Notes: generated from the letters alone by a model not told the origin. 64,000 nucleotides of DNA from Myxococcales bacterium (GCA_004193285.1 SECP01000001.1:372001-436000), one strand, 5' to 3'; shown: positions 44,473-53,224, numbered from the stretch's first letter. Numbers and translations: made by a program.

Positions 44473-45771
44473 TCAGTTACCCGACGAAATTTCCGTGATT
44501 TCTCCGAGGTCCGGAGCCTGGTCTCCGTCGGCGTCTTGCCACTCGTACGCGTACCAGGCCTTATCGGCCGCTGCGAGGTTGGGGAGGATAGCGTTCTCCA
44601 CCTGGAAGGCCGCGGCCTTGGTGCCGCTGAGCCAGAGCCCCTGCGCGTTCAAGATCAGGGACCCGCTATTCGGGTCACGCATGAACTGGATGATGAACAA
44701 GTCCCGCGAGTCATGATCGCCCTCGATGGGCAAGCTGAGGACGGTCTCGTCGTTGCTGGTCTTTCGGTACTCGGTCGCGTCCGGCAGCACCTTCCAATAG
44801 AGCGGCGCGATCTTCTGCGTCTCCAGGTAGCCCTCGACCGCCTGGTAGTAAGGGCCGCCGGCGACGACCAGCAGCTCTCCTCCGTCCGAAACCGGCTGGC
44901 CCGTCGTGAAGTTCAGAGCGGCCACGCTGTCTTGCTCGGCCTCCGTGAGCGCGGGCGTCGAGGCGCATTGGGTCTCCAAAGCGCTCCCGATGGCTCGCCC
45001 GGTCACGCGGTTGCCGTCGGCGTCGTTCTTCCGAGTATCCAAGATGACGATCACCTTCGATACGGAGCAGACGTTGGCGACCGCGACGTCCTGACACTCG
45101 CTCAGGCCGCAGAACTGCGCCGAGGAGCAAGCGGTGCCGCAAGCGCCGCAGTTCTGACTGTCCACCGCGCGCTCCGTGCAGTGCAGCGAGCAGCACGTCA
45201 GGCCGCCGCTGCAGCCAGCGCTCGTACCTTCTTGGGCTTCCGTGCACGCCGCCGCGCACACTCCGCCGCCACATACCAGGTCCGGAATACACTCCTCGTC
45301 CGCAATGCAGTGGTTGCAGTTGTGGTCGTCTCCGCAGCTCCCGCTGGCGCAGCTCGAGCCGTCCGCCTTGCACCCCGGCGCACACTCGTTTTCGGCCGTG
45401 CAATATTGGCCTTGGGGACAGCGGTCGTTTTCGGGCACGCAGTCCACGCAGGTGCCGTCCTCCAAACAGAAGCCGCTCTCGCAACCGGGGCAGGCCGGGC
45501 CGTCTCCGCCGGCGCCGCTTTCGCCGCCGTCTTCCGAGCCGCTCCCGCCTTTGCCGCCGCTCGCGGTTTTACCGCCGGTGCCGCCTTTGCCGCCCTTGCC
45601 GCCGCTGCTCGTCTTACCGCCTGCGGGTGGTGCGCCGCCCTGCTCTACCGAACCGCTGCCTCCGTTTTCCGCAGGTGCCGCAGGCTCCGGTGGGCCTTTG
45701 ATGGTGCAGGCAGGGCTCACCCACAGTCCGCCGATAAGCAGCAACCCAAGCGCGTTCGTTCGTCGAAACAT
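44473..45771 (-). CDS. Cys-rich secreted lipoprotein
   Basis: The start is the ATG at 45771 (MFRRTNALGLLL), with GGAG upstream, giving 432 residues. The lipobox is SPAC (Cys22). A Gly/Lys/Ser linker follows to about residue 95. From there to about residue 225 there are some 30 Cys in short EGF-like or Dickkopf-like units (CVDCVPENDRC, CPQGQYCTAENEC, CSGGLTCC). The last 200 residues are low in Cys and have no recognised domain. The Cys-rich part resembles surface proteins common in Myxococcota. Function unknown. Confidence 0.8.
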   Translation of the reverse strand: MFRRTNALGLLLIGGLWVSPACTIKGPPEPAAPAENGGSGSVEQGGAPPAGGKTSSGGKGGKGGTGGKTASGGKGGSGSEDGGESGAGGDGPACPGCESGFCLEDGTCVDCVPENDRCPQGQYCTAENECAPGCKADGSSCASGSCGDDHNCNHCIADEECIPDLVCGGGVCAAACTEAQEGTSAGCSGGLTCCSLHCTERAVDSQNCGACGTACSSAQFCGLSECQDVAVANVCSVSKVIVILDTRKNDADGNRVTGRAIGSALETQCASTPALTEAEQDSVAALNFTTGQPVSDGGELLVVAGGPYYQAVEGYLETQKIAPLYWKVLPDATEYRKTSNDETVLSLPIEGDHDSRDLFIIQFMRDPNSGSLILNAQGLWLSGTKAAAFQVENAILPNLAAADKAWYAYEWQDADGDQAPDLGEITEISSGN

Positions 45772-46157
45772 CCGAGAAGCTCCGACACCGAGCTTAGCTC
45801 GATTCGTGGATCGCGCGATGAAGCGCGATGTAATACCCACGTGGGTGAGCGCAGTATTCTTCACTCTTGGGTAGTAGGATCTGCAATCCGCCGAATTAGA
45901 CAGTCACGATGTAGGACGCTGTCGCCGTACGCTACGCTTCGCTCCTTCCTGCCTCTCGCCCAATCATGCGAGGGGCAGACCGGCGCGGCGCTGACCGCGC
46001 TGGTCCGTACGGTTCGAGCCTTACGTACGCGACGATTGCGCTCGAGACCGTGCTGCGCCCGCCCGAGCCACGCGTCTCGAAGAGTCTCTTCGCGGCGCGC
46101 TCTGCGTCTCGCGTCACGCCTCGAAGAGAGCGTCGCGAGCTCACTGCGCTCGTTGCT
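45772..46157. other. Intergenic region with no gene recognised
   Basis: The 386-bp gap holds only short Arg/Ser-rich frames without ribosome sites. It contains one perfect palindrome near its left end (listed separately). Nothing else is recognised. Confidence 0.5.
45835..45846. promoter_or_regulatory. Perfect 12-bp palindrome ACCCACGTGGGT
   Basis: It lies 64 nt upstream of the Cys-rich lipoprotein start and is preceded by the AT-containing TGTAAT. It is a candidate operator for that gene. Confidence 0.4.
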
Positions 46158-46400
46158 TCAGCTCGCGGGCGCGTCGCTCTCGTGCTCGCGCAGCGTGACC
46201 GCGATATCCATCCCTAGGACTCGCAAGATGCCCAGTAGCTTGTCCAGCCTGAGAGACGGCTTGCCTCGCTCCAAGTTGTAGACGAACACCGGACCGCAGC
46301 CGGCCGCGCGCGCCACCGCCTCTTGAGTCAGCCCGAGCAGCTTGCGCCGCTTTCGGACGGCGGCGCCGAGCCGCAGGATGGCGGGGTCGTGAGTGGGCAT
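46158..46400 (-). CDS. HipB-like XRE family regulator without a HipA partner
   Basis: The 80-residue product from the ATG at 46400 is one helix-turn-helix domain: LGAAVRKRRKLLGLTQEAVARAAGCGPVFVYNLERGKPSLRLDKLLGILRVLGMDIAV. This closely follows the y4mF/HipB pattern (G-L-T-Q-x-x-x-A, then L-E-x-G-K, then L-x-x-L-G). Those regulators usually repress a hipBA toxin-antitoxin operon. No HipA-like kinase is found downstream, where the sequence is non-coding. The open frame could extend upstream to 46508 but without coding character. Confidence 0.78.
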   Translation of the reverse strand: MPTHDPAILRLGAAVRKRRKLLGLTQEAVARAAGCGPVFVYNLERGKPSLRLDKLLGILRVLGMDIAVTLREHESDAPAS

Positions 46401-46442
46401 CGAGCGATGAGGCCCGAGCAGGACCTCGTGATTGGAACAGCT

Positions 46443-46461
46443 AACTCCGTCAGGAGGAGTT
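46443..46461. promoter_or_regulatory. AACTCC-N7-GGAGTT dyad upstream of the HipB-like gene
   Basis: A 6-bp inverted repeat with a 7-nt spacer, 43 nt before the start. It has the form expected for an autoregulatory site of a HipB-like dimer. Confidence 0.4.
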
Positions 46462-46823
46462 GTGCAAGCGAGCTCGTGGTCGGGAGGCACAGCGCCGAAT
46501 GAATCCATTCGATCGAGAGGATTGTTGCGAGTCGTGTGCGTGCCGAGCCGGCGTCGCGAGAAGTCCGGGATCGACCTGGATGTTTCGCGCCGTCGTACGA
46601 GCGGACGCTGCGCGCGCAGTCGGAAGAGCGGCTCGCGCTGCGTGATCGAGCAGCGTTTCCGCGGAGACAGCGTGCGGAGGGCGCGCTCCGTTCACGTAGC
46701 CGCTGTAAGTCACGGTCCTCGCGCTTCGTGTCACGTTGCCTCACTCGCCCGGCTCGCGGCGGCAGCGCGCGCGAAGCCGCAACTTAAACCGCGCTGACAT
46801 ACGCGAGACACGTGAGCCTATCT

Positions 46824-46836
46824 ATACCCTAGGTAT
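46824..46836. promoter_or_regulatory. ATACC-CTA-GGTAT dyad, operator candidate for the urt operon
   Basis: A perfect 5-bp inverted repeat with a 3-nt spacer, AT-rich relative to its surroundings, 310 nt upstream of urtA. It could be an operator; the overlapping TATACC/TATCTA may include a -10 element. Confidence 0.4.
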
Positions 46837-46842
46837 GAAGTC

Positions 46843-46864
46843 GATCGGAGCCGCGGCTCTGATC
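46843..46864. promoter_or_regulatory. 22-nt inverted repeat in the urt leader
   Basis: GATCGGAGCCG pairs with CGGCTCTGATC with one G-T pair. It follows the previous dyad by six bases and could be a second operator or the first hairpin of the transcript. Confidence 0.4.
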
Positions 46865-46881
46865 GGAGCGCGCGCGGCGCC

Positions 46882-46953
46882 ATGAAGATGCAGCATGTGC
46901 TGCTCCTCGTGCGCGTCCGTGCGGCTTTAGCCATCACCCGAAAGGAGCTCTAA
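46882..46953 (+). CDS. Possible 23-codon leader peptide upstream of urtA
   Basis: The frame from the ATG at 46882 encodes 23 residues (MKMQHVLLLVRVRAALAI...) and ends TAA at 46953. A weak GGAG lies 15 nt upstream. It sits between the dyads and the long hairpins. A regulatory leader is possible; chance occurrence is just as likely. Confidence 0.2.
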   Translation: MKMQHVLLLVRVRAALAITRKEL

Positions 46954-47000
46954 CCGAGAGAATTCAGGCACCTTTCCAATCGCCAGAGAATACCTGGCTG

Positions 47001-47035
47001 GGCGCCGCGAAGGGCCTGGAACCCTTCGCGGCGCC
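47001..47035 (+). promoter_or_regulatory. Perfect 14-bp hairpin in the urt leader
   Basis: GGCGCCGCGAAGGG (47001-47014) pairs perfectly with CCCTTCGCGGCGCC (47022-47035) around a 7-nt loop. No T-tract follows. It lies 110 nt before the urtA start and could be an attenuator, a pause site or the end of an upstream transcript. Confidence 0.6.
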
Positions 47036-47038
47036 GAG

Positions 47039-47070
47039 CGCAACGGCCGCGTTTTGCGTCGCGGGTTGCG
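47039..47070 (+). promoter_or_regulatory. Second long hairpin in the urt leader
   Basis: CGCAAC (47039-47044) pairs with GTTGCG (47065-47070), and CCGCG (47047-47051) with CGCGG (47060-47064), leaving a GG bulge and a TTTTGCGT loop. It directly follows the first hairpin. Confidence 0.55.
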
Positions 47071-47145
47071 AGCAGTGTGGAACGAACGATCGTCATTCTT
47101 GGCGCCCGCGATCGCGGATCGCGCGCCGTTAACGCGAGGCAGATC

Positions 47146-48528
47146 ATGATGCGACTAAGCTCAGTCTTCGAACATTGGAACAACAAGCTGCTGGCCAAGG
47201 CCGCGCTCGCGGCGCTCGTGGTGCTGAGCACCGCCAGCGCGGGCTGCAGCAAAAATTCGAACGCCGCGCCGGGCAGTGAGCCCGCCAAAAAGGCGGACGC
47301 GGTCGTGCCGGAGCGCGCGACCGATCCAACGGGTCCGGTCATCACGCCCCCCGGCCTCACCAAATCCACCCTCGCGGCCGCAGACTACCCCACCGCGAAG
47401 GTGAACACGACGGGCCTCGCGGTGACGGACGACACGGTCACGGTGGGCATCCTGCACTCCACGACCGGCACGATGGCCATCAGTGAAACCGGGTCCGTGC
47501 AGGCGGAGAAGCTCGCCATCGAGCAAATCAACGCCCTGGGCGGCATCCTGGGCCGTAAAATCAAATACATCCAGGAGGACGGCGCCAGCGATTGGCCCAC
47601 CTTCGCGGAGAAGGCGCGCAAGCTGCTCGTGAACGACAAGGTCGCGGCGGTGATGGGCTGCTGGACCTCGGCATCGCGCAAGGCCGTGCTGCCGGTGTTC
47701 GAAAAGGAAAACGGGCTCCTCTACTACCCGACGTTCTACGAGGGCCTGGAGCAGTCCAAGAACGTTTTCTACACCGGCCAGGAGGCGACGCAGCAAATCC
47801 TCGCGAGCTTGGACTGGGTCAAGAAGGAGAAGAACGCGAAGACCTTCTACCTCGTCGGCTCCGACTACATCTGGCCGCGCACTTCCATGAAAATCGCGCG
47901 CAAGCACATCGAGAAGGTGCTCGGCGGAGAGGTAGTAGGCGAGGAGTTCGCGCCGCTCGGCAACACGCAGTTCGGCTCGATGGTGAACAAGATCAAGCTG
48001 AAGAAGCCGGACGTGATCTTCGCGGCGGTCGTCGGCGGTAGCAACGTGGCCTGGTTCAAGCAGCTGAACGCCGCCGGCGTGACCGCGAAGAACCAGACCC
48101 TGCTCACCATCTCGGTCACGGAAGACGAGGTGCTCGGCATCGGCGGTGAGAACTTGGTCGGCTTCTTCTCATCCATGAAGTACTTCCAGAGCCTGGATAA
48201 CGCGAACAACAAGGCGTTCGTGCAGGCGTTCAAGAAGATGTGGGGCGAGAAGTCCGTCATCGGAGACGTCACTCAGGCCGGTTACCTCGGGCCCTGGATC
48301 TGGCGCGCGGCGGTGGAAAAAGCGGGCAGCTTCGACGTGGACAAAGTCGTCGCGGCCTCCCCTGGCATCGAGATCACGATTGCCCCCGAGGGTTACGTGA
48401 AGGTGCACGAGAACCATCACTTGCTCAGCAAGGCGCGCATTGGGCAGGCGATGGCGGACGGTCAGTTCAAGGTCATTCACGAGACCGATTTGATCGAGCC
48501 GAACCCCTTCCCCAAGGGTTACCAGTGA
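47146..48528 (+). CDS. urtA: Urea/short-chain amide ABC transporter substrate-binding protein
   Basis: The ATG at 47146 follows GAGG and gives 460 residues. The signal peptide ends near AGC in a lipobox-like stretch (STASAGC), with an Ala/Pro linker. The mature protein matches UrtA closely: VTVGILHSTTGTMAISE, LAIEQINALGGILGRKI, VMGCWTSASRKAVLPVFE, LLYYPTFYEGLEQS, NVFYTGQEATQQI and FYLVGSDYIWPRT. UrtA binds urea outside the membrane and delivers it to UrtBC; related FmdD-type proteins bind formamide or acetamide. It is the first gene of the ten-gene operon. Confidence 0.95.
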   Translation: MMRLSSVFEHWNNKLLAKAALAALVVLSTASAGCSKNSNAAPGSEPAKKADAVVPERATDPTGPVITPPGLTKSTLAAADYPTAKVNTTGLAVTDDTVTVGILHSTTGTMAISETGSVQAEKLAIEQINALGGILGRKIKYIQEDGASDWPTFAEKARKLLVNDKVAAVMGCWTSASRKAVLPVFEKENGLLYYPTFYEGLEQSKNVFYTGQEATQQILASLDWVKKEKNAKTFYLVGSDYIWPRTSMKIARKHIEKVLGGEVVGEEFAPLGNTQFGSMVNKIKLKKPDVIFAAVVGGSNVAWFKQLNAAGVTAKNQTLLTISVTEDEVLGIGGENLVGFFSSMKYFQSLDNANNKAFVQAFKKMWGEKSVIGDVTQAGYLGPWIWRAAVEKAGSFDVDKVVAASPGIEITIAPEGYVKVHENHHLLSKARIGQAMADGQFKVIHETDLIEPNPFPKGYQ

Positions 48529-48556
48529 GCCGAGGGTAGGAAGCTCGACGGAGAGC

Positions 48557-48587
48557 CTCGCCGTGCGCTTCGAGCACGCGCGGCGAG
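48557..48587 (+). promoter_or_regulatory. Hairpin between urtA and urtB
   Basis: CTCGCCG (48557-48563) pairs with CGGCGAG (48581-48587), and CGTGC (48562-48566) with GCACG (48574-48578). It sits in the only sizeable gap of the operon and may stabilise the urtA message or reduce read-through, giving more binding protein than permease. Confidence 0.55.
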
Positions 48588-48630
48588 ACGCTCGACTGAA
48601 GCTCGAGGTGACGTTGCTCGCGGAGGATCC

Positions 48631-49545
48631 ATGAAAGCAGTGGAAGTCGTTTCGATGATGGCGATGCAAGGCTTCGCCGGGCTGAGCTTGTTCACGGTGC
48701 TCCTGCTGATGGCGCTAGGGCTCGCCATCATCTTCGGCCAGATGGGCGTCATCAATATGGCCCACGGGGAGTTCATGGCCATCGGCGCCTACGTCGTGTA
48801 CTGGTGCTCCCAGCTCACGCAGCAGTTCGCCCCCTCGCTGGCCAACGTGTACTTCATCCCCGCGATCGTGCTCGCGTTCGTGGTGGCGGCGCTGGCCGGC
48901 CTCGTCGTCGAGGTCCTGCTCGTGAGGCGGCTATACAACCGGCCGCTGGATACTCTGCTCGCAACGTGGGGCTTGAGCCTGATGATGCAGCAGATCTTTC
49001 GCTCCGTCTTCGGCGCGAAAGAGGTGAGCGCGGTGCTGCCCGAATGGATGCTCGGCTCGTTCGTGCCGACAGAAGGGGTAGACATCCCGAGAAACGGCGT
49101 CTTCGTGATGGTGCTCACCATCCTCGTGGCGAGCGGCGTGTACTACACGCTGTTTCGCTCCCGTTGGGGCGTGCGAATCCGCGCCACGACCCAGAACCGC
49201 ATGATGAGCGGCGCGGTAGGGATCGACACGGACCGCGTCGATCGCTTCTCTTTCGCCCTCGGCTGTGGCATCGCCGGAGTGGCGGGGGCGGCTTTTACGA
49301 CCATCGGCTCCACGGGGCCCACGAGCGGCTCGCTCTACATCGTCGACACCTTCCTGGTCGTGGTGTTCGGCGGCGCCGCCAACTTGCTGGGGACGATCGC
49401 CTCCGCCTTCTCGATCGCGCAGGCTCAGTCGCTCCTCGAGTTCTTCTTGACGAGCGCGATGGCCAAGGTGCTGACGCTGCTGTCGATCATCGTGATCTTG
49501 ATGATGCGGCCACAAGGCTTGTTCGCGACGAAGGTGCGCGCTTGA
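48631..49545 (+). CDS. urtB: Urea ABC transporter permease UrtB
   Basis: GGAGG precedes the ATG. The 304-residue protein has eight to nine membrane segments and LivH/UrtB features: ALGLAIIFGQMGVINMAHGEFMAIGAYVVY near the start, LLATWGLSLMMQQIFRSVFGAKEV (typical of UrtB) and IRATTQNRMMSGAVGIDTDRVDRFSFALGCGIAGVAGAAF. Together with UrtC it forms the transmembrane channel. It lacks the extra N-terminal region of long UrtB proteins. Confidence 0.95.
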   Translation: MKAVEVVSMMAMQGFAGLSLFTVLLLMALGLAIIFGQMGVINMAHGEFMAIGAYVVYWCSQLTQQFAPSLANVYFIPAIVLAFVVAALAGLVVEVLLVRRLYNRPLDTLLATWGLSLMMQQIFRSVFGAKEVSAVLPEWMLGSFVPTEGVDIPRNGVFVMVLTILVASGVYYTLFRSRWGVRIRATTQNRMMSGAVGIDTDRVDRFSFALGCGIAGVAGAAFTTIGSTGPTSGSLYIVDTFLVVVFGGAANLLGTIASAFSIAQAQSLLEFFLTSAMAKVLTLLSIIVILMMRPQGLFATKVRA

Positions 49546-49561
49546 CGGCGCGAGGCAAACA

Positions 49562-50722
49562 ATGAGTTTTCTGAGTAAAAAGCTGGGAAAAACCGACCTG
49601 CTGGGCATCCTCGCGCTGGCGCTAGTGATCCTCGTGATCTTTCCCTCCGTGTTCGGCATCTTCCGTCTGAACCTGGTCGGCAAGTACCTGACCTACGCGT
49701 TCGTCGCGGTGAGCCTGGTGCTGCTCTGGGGACACGGCGGCATTCTGAGCATGGGCCAGGGCGTGTTCTTCGGGCTCGGCGGCTACTGCATGGCCATGTT
49801 CCTGAAGCTGGAGGCGTCCGACCCCGTCAGCACCGCCATTCAGTCCACCCCCGGCATCCCTGACTTCATGGACTGGAACCAGCTCACGGAGCTGCCCGCG
49901 TTCTGGATACCCTTCAAGAGCTTCGGCTTCACCGTGTTCGCCATCATCGCGGTCCCGACCTTCTTTGCGTGGGTGATCAGCGCGGCGATGTTCAAGCGGC
50001 GCGTGGGCGGCGTCTACTTCGCGATCATCACGCAAGCCATCGCCCTCATCCTCTCCGTCCTCATCGTCGGCCAGCAGGGGCTCACCGGTGGCATCAACGG
50101 GATGACCGATCTGAAGACCCTGCACGGCTGGGACATCCGGACGGACTCCGCCAAGTACACTCTGTACTTCGTGAACGCAGGGCTGCTCTTGGGCGCCATC
50201 GTTCTCAGCCGCTGGGTGCTGTCGACCAAGTTCGGCATGCTGCTCCTCGCGCTGCGGGACAAAGAGGATCGGGTCCGCTTTTCGGGCTACGACGTCGCAA
50301 ATTTCAAAATCTTGGTGTTTTGCTTCTCCGCCGCGCTGTGTGCGGTTGGCGGGGCGATGTTCACCCTTCAGGTCGGCTTCATGTCGCCCTCGTTCGTGGG
50401 CATCGTGCCCTCGATCGAGATGGTCATCTTCGCGGCCGTCGGCGGGCGTATGTCGCTGGTGGGGGCCGCCTTCGGCACCCTGCTGGTGAACTTCGGGAAG
50501 ACTTACTTTTCGGAACAGTACCCAGAGCTGTGGCTGTTCCTCATGGGAGCCACGTTCATCACCGTCGTCTTGCTCTTCCCGGACGGCCTCGCGGGGCTGT
50601 TCAAGGGGAAGGCGCCGAGCTGGCTCGGGTCCCTGATCAAGAAGCGCGCCCCCGCTCCGAGCGTGGAGAACAAAGAAGCGCCGAGTGGCACGCTCGTCGT
50701 GGAAGGAGGCAAGCATGGCTAG
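49562..50722 (+). CDS. urtC: Urea ABC transporter permease UrtC
   Basis: The 386-residue LivM-like permease has about ten membrane segments. Key blocks are LWGHGGILSMGQGVFFGLGGYCMAMFLKLE, YFAIITQAIALILSVLIVGQQGLTGGINGMTDL and LRDKEDRVRFSGYDVANFKILVF, all typical of UrtC. It starts 16 nt after urtB and overlaps urtD by 8 nt, as expected for coupled expression of complex subunits. Confidence 0.95.
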   Translation: MSFLSKKLGKTDLLGILALALVILVIFPSVFGIFRLNLVGKYLTYAFVAVSLVLLWGHGGILSMGQGVFFGLGGYCMAMFLKLEASDPVSTAIQSTPGIPDFMDWNQLTELPAFWIPFKSFGFTVFAIIAVPTFFAWVISAAMFKRRVGGVYFAIITQAIALILSVLIVGQQGLTGGINGMTDLKTLHGWDIRTDSAKYTLYFVNAGLLLGAIVLSRWVLSTKFGMLLLALRDKEDRVRFSGYDVANFKILVFCFSAALCAVGGAMFTLQVGFMSPSFVGIVPSIEMVIFAAVGGRMSLVGAAFGTLLVNFGKTYFSEQYPELWLFLMGATFITVVLLFPDGLAGLFKGKAPSWLGSLIKKRAPAPSVENKEAPSGTLVVEGGKHG

Positions 50723-51458
50723 TGCTTTTCAAACCCTCACCATTCAGCAGCTGAGCGTGAGCTTCGACGGCTTCAAGGCGATCGATAGCTTGGATTTGAT
50801 CCTCGGAAAGAACGAGCTGCGCGTCATCATCGGTCCCAACGGCGCCGGAAAGACGACGCTGCTCGACCTCATCTGCGGCAAGACCCGCGCGACCTCCGGG
50901 ACCATCAACTTCAAAGGCAACGAGCTGACCCAGATGCGCGAGCACGAGATCGTGCGGGCGGGCGTCGGGCGCAAGTTTCAGACCCCTTCCATCTATGAAA
51001 ACTTGAGCGTTTACGAGAACCTGGAGGTCTCGTTTCCGCGCGGGCGCACTGCGTTTGGCGCCCTCTGGTTCAAGCGCACGAAGGACGTAGAGGAGCGCGT
51101 GCAGCAGGTGGCGGCGGAGGTGATGCTGACCGAGAAGCTGGAGCAGCAGGCCGCCCTGCTCAGCCACGGGCAAAAGCAGTGGCTGGAGATCGGCATGCTG
51201 CTCATGCAGGACCCGGAGCTACTCATGCTGGACGAGCCGGTGGCGGGCATGACGGTGAACGAGCGTGAGCAGACCGCGGAGCTCTTGAACCGCATCGCCA
51301 CGAACCGCGCGGTCATCGTGATCGAGCACGACATGGAGTTCGTGCGCAAGATCGCGAAGACGGTGACGGTGCTGCACCAGGGCAAGGTGCTCGCCGAGGG
51401 CTCGATGGACAAGGTGCAAAACGACGAGAAGGTGGTCGAGGTTTACCTCGGTCACTGA
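50715..51458 (+). CDS. urtD: Urea ABC transporter ATP-binding protein UrtD
   Basis: The ATG at 50715 follows GGAGG and lies within the end of urtC. The 247-residue ATPase has Walker A GPNGAGKTT, the signature LSHGQKQWLEIGMLL and Walker B LLMLDEPVAGMT. SHGQKQ in place of LSGGQ is typical of UrtD/LivG. KFQTPSIYENLSVYENLEV is also a UrtD signature. It powers import together with UrtE. Confidence 0.95.
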   Translation: MASAFQTLTIQQLSVSFDGFKAIDSLDLILGKNELRVIIGPNGAGKTTLLDLICGKTRATSGTINFKGNELTQMREHEIVRAGVGRKFQTPSIYENLSVYENLEVSFPRGRTAFGALWFKRTKDVEERVQQVAAEVMLTEKLEQQAALLSHGQKQWLEIGMLLMQDPELLMLDEPVAGMTVNEREQTAELLNRIATNRAVIVIEHDMEFVRKIAKTVTVLHQGKVLAEGSMDKVQNDEKVVEVYLGH

Positions 51459-51467
51459 AAGGTGAGC

Positions 51468-52157
51468 ATGCTCGAGATCAAAGACCTGAGGGTGAGCTAC
51501 GGCCAGAGCGAGGTCATCCACGGCGTGAGCCTGTCCGCCGAGCGCGGCCGCATCCTCAGCGTGATGGGCCGAAACGGTATGGGCAAGACCACCCTCTTCA
51601 AGTCCATCATGGGTGTTCTCCCCTGCACGGCGGGCTCGATCGCGGTGGACGGCAAGGACGTGACACGCTTGCCGAGCTACGAGCGCGTGAGGAGCGGGCT
51701 CGCTTACGTACCTCAGGGGCGGATGATTTTCCCGACCCTTACCGTTTGGGAGAACCTGCTCACCGGGCTCGAGGGCTCCAAGAGCAAGCGGCTCCCAGAC
51801 GATATTTTTACGCTCTTTCCCATCCTGAAGGAGATGCGCGCGCGGCGCGGAGGCAACTTGTCGGGCGGGCAGCAGCAGCAGCTCGCCATCGCGCGGGCGC
51901 TCGCCGCCGACCCCAAGGTGCTCCTCTTGGACGAGCCGACGGAGGGCCTGCAGCCCTCGATCATCAAGGACATCGCGCAGGTGCTGCTGAAGATCCGTGA
52001 CAGTCGCAACCTGACCATCCTCGTCTCCGAGCAGGTGCTCAGCTTCACGCTGCAGATCACGGATCGAATGCTGGTCATCGAGGGCGGCCGCTTCACGGCG
52101 GACGAACCGCGCGAGCAGGTGGACGTGGAGCGAATCAAGCGCTTGCTGGCAGTCTGA
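51468..52157 (+). CDS. urtE: Urea ABC transporter ATP-binding protein UrtE
   Basis: The ATG at 51468 follows AAAGGTG; a GTG six nt upstream is possible. The 229-residue LivF-like ATPase has Walker [29 protein letters not shown] (UrtE-specific), signature [15 protein letters not shown] and Walker [16 protein letters not shown]. It is the second ATPase of the transporter and precedes amiE by 23 nt. Confidence 0.95.
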   Translation: MLEIKDLRVSYGQSEVIHGVSLSAERGRILSVMGRNGMGKTTLFKSIMGVLPCTAGSIAVDGKDVTRLPSYERVRSGLAYVPQGRMIFPTLTVWENLLTGLEGSKSKRLPDDIFTLFPILKEMRARRGGNLSGGQQQQLAIARALAADPKVLLLDEPTEGLQPSIIKDIAQVLLKIRDSRNLTILVSEQVLSFTLQITDRMLVIEGGRFTADEPREQVDVERIKRLLAV

Positions 52158-52180
52158 GCGGACGAAAGGAAGGCACTTAC

Positions 52181-53221
52181 ATGCTTCATGGCGACATTTC
52201 GAGCAGTAAAGACACCGTCGGCGTCGCGGTCGTGAACTACAAGATGCCGAGCCTCCACACGCGGGCGGAGGTCTTGGAGAACGCGCGCAAGATCGCGACC
52301 ATGCTGGAGGGAATGAAGCGCGGGCTCCCCGGTATGGACCTGGTCGTCTTCCCCGAATATTCGACGCACGGGATCATGTACGACAGCAAGGAGATGTACG
52401 AGACCGCGTCGTCCATCCCCGGCGAGGAGACGGACATCTTCGCCGCCGCGTGCCGGCGGGCCAAGGTGTGGGGCGTCTTCTCCCTCACCGGTGAGCGGCA
52501 CGAAGAGCACCCGTACAAGGCGCCCTACAACACGCTCGTGTTGATCAACGACGCGGGCGAAATCGTGCAGAAGTACCGCAAGATCATGCCTTGGGTACCC
52601 ATAGAAGGGTGGTACCCCGGCAACTGCACGTACGTCTCGGAGGGGCCGAAGGGGCTGAAGATCTCGCTCATCATTTGCGACGACGGCAACTACCCGGAGA
52701 TCTGGCGAGACTGCGCCATGAAGGGCGCGGAGCTCATCGTGCGCTGCCAGGGTTACATGTACCCGGCCAAGGATCAGCAGGTGCTGATGGCGAAGGCCAT
52801 GGCGTGGGCCAACAACGTTTATGTCGCGGTGGCCAACGCGACCGGGTTCGACGGCGTGTACTCGTACTTCGGGCACTCCGCGCTCATCGGCTTCGACGGG
52901 CGCACGCTGGGCGAGTGCGGTGAGGAGGAGCATGGCGTGCAGTACGCGGCCCTCTCCACGTCTTTGATTCGAGACGCTCGCAAGAACATGCAGTCCGAAA
53001 ACCACCTCTTCAAGCTGCTTCATCGCGGCTACACCGGAAAGATCAACTCGCGGGAGGACGCCCGCGGGGTGGCCACGTGCCCGTACGACTTCTACAGCAA
53101 GTGGATTTCGGATCCTGAAGGCACACGGGAGATGGTGGAGCAGCTCACGCGTCCTGCGGTCGGCACGGAAGAGTGCCCGGTGCCGGGCATTCCGACGACG
53201 CAGACTCCCGCCCACCGCTGA
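52181..53221 (+). CDS. amiE: Aliphatic amidase
   Basis: AGGAAGG lies before the ATG. The 346-residue length and nearly every block equal the Pseudomonas aliphatic amidase: [21 protein letters not shown] start, FPEYS with Glu59, KYRKIMPW with Lys134, and [21 protein letters not shown] with Cys166, the full nitrilase-superfamily triad. AmiE hydrolyses acetamide, propionamide and similar short amides to the acid plus ammonia. Val139 (WVPIEGW) stands where Cys is usual. It fits the transporter as the cytosolic enzyme. Confidence 0.96.
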   Translation: MLHGDISSSKDTVGVAVVNYKMPSLHTRAEVLENARKIATMLEGMKRGLPGMDLVVFPEYSTHGIMYDSKEMYETASSIPGEETDIFAAACRRAKVWGVFSLTGERHEEHPYKAPYNTLVLINDAGEIVQKYRKIMPWVPIEGWYPGNCTYVSEGPKGLKISLIICDDGNYPEIWRDCAMKGAELIVRCQGYMYPAKDQQVLMAKAMAWANNVYVAVANATGFDGVYSYFGHSALIGFDGRTLGECGEEEHGVQYAALSTSLIRDARKNMQSENHLFKLLHRGYTGKINSREDARGVATCPYDFYSKWISDPEGTREMVEQLTRPAVGTEECPVPGIPTTQTPAHR

Positions 53222-53224
53222 CCC

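Larger units (their letters stand above)
46401..47145. other. 745-bp regulatory region between the HipB-like gene and urtA
   Basis: No convincing gene of normal size is present. Several open frames on both strands are Arg/Ser/Ala-rich shadows. The right half holds dyads, a possible 23-codon leader and two long hairpins (listed separately), and is presumably the promoter and 5' leader of the urt operon. Confidence 0.6.

Noticed and set aside
46432..46797. 121-codon open frame between the HipB-like gene and urtA
   Set aside because: Ser/Arg/Ala-rich composition, no ribosome site, no recognised motif, and it runs over the dyad of the HipB-like gene.
47098..47116. Sigma-54-like TTGGCGC-N-GC element before urtA
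   Set aside because: The GG and GC pairs are off the required spacing by one base and it lies too close to the start codon.
48931..49683. 250-codon antisense open frame across urtB/urtC
   Set aside because: Arg/His-rich shadow with no motif; both plus-strand genes match known families over full length.
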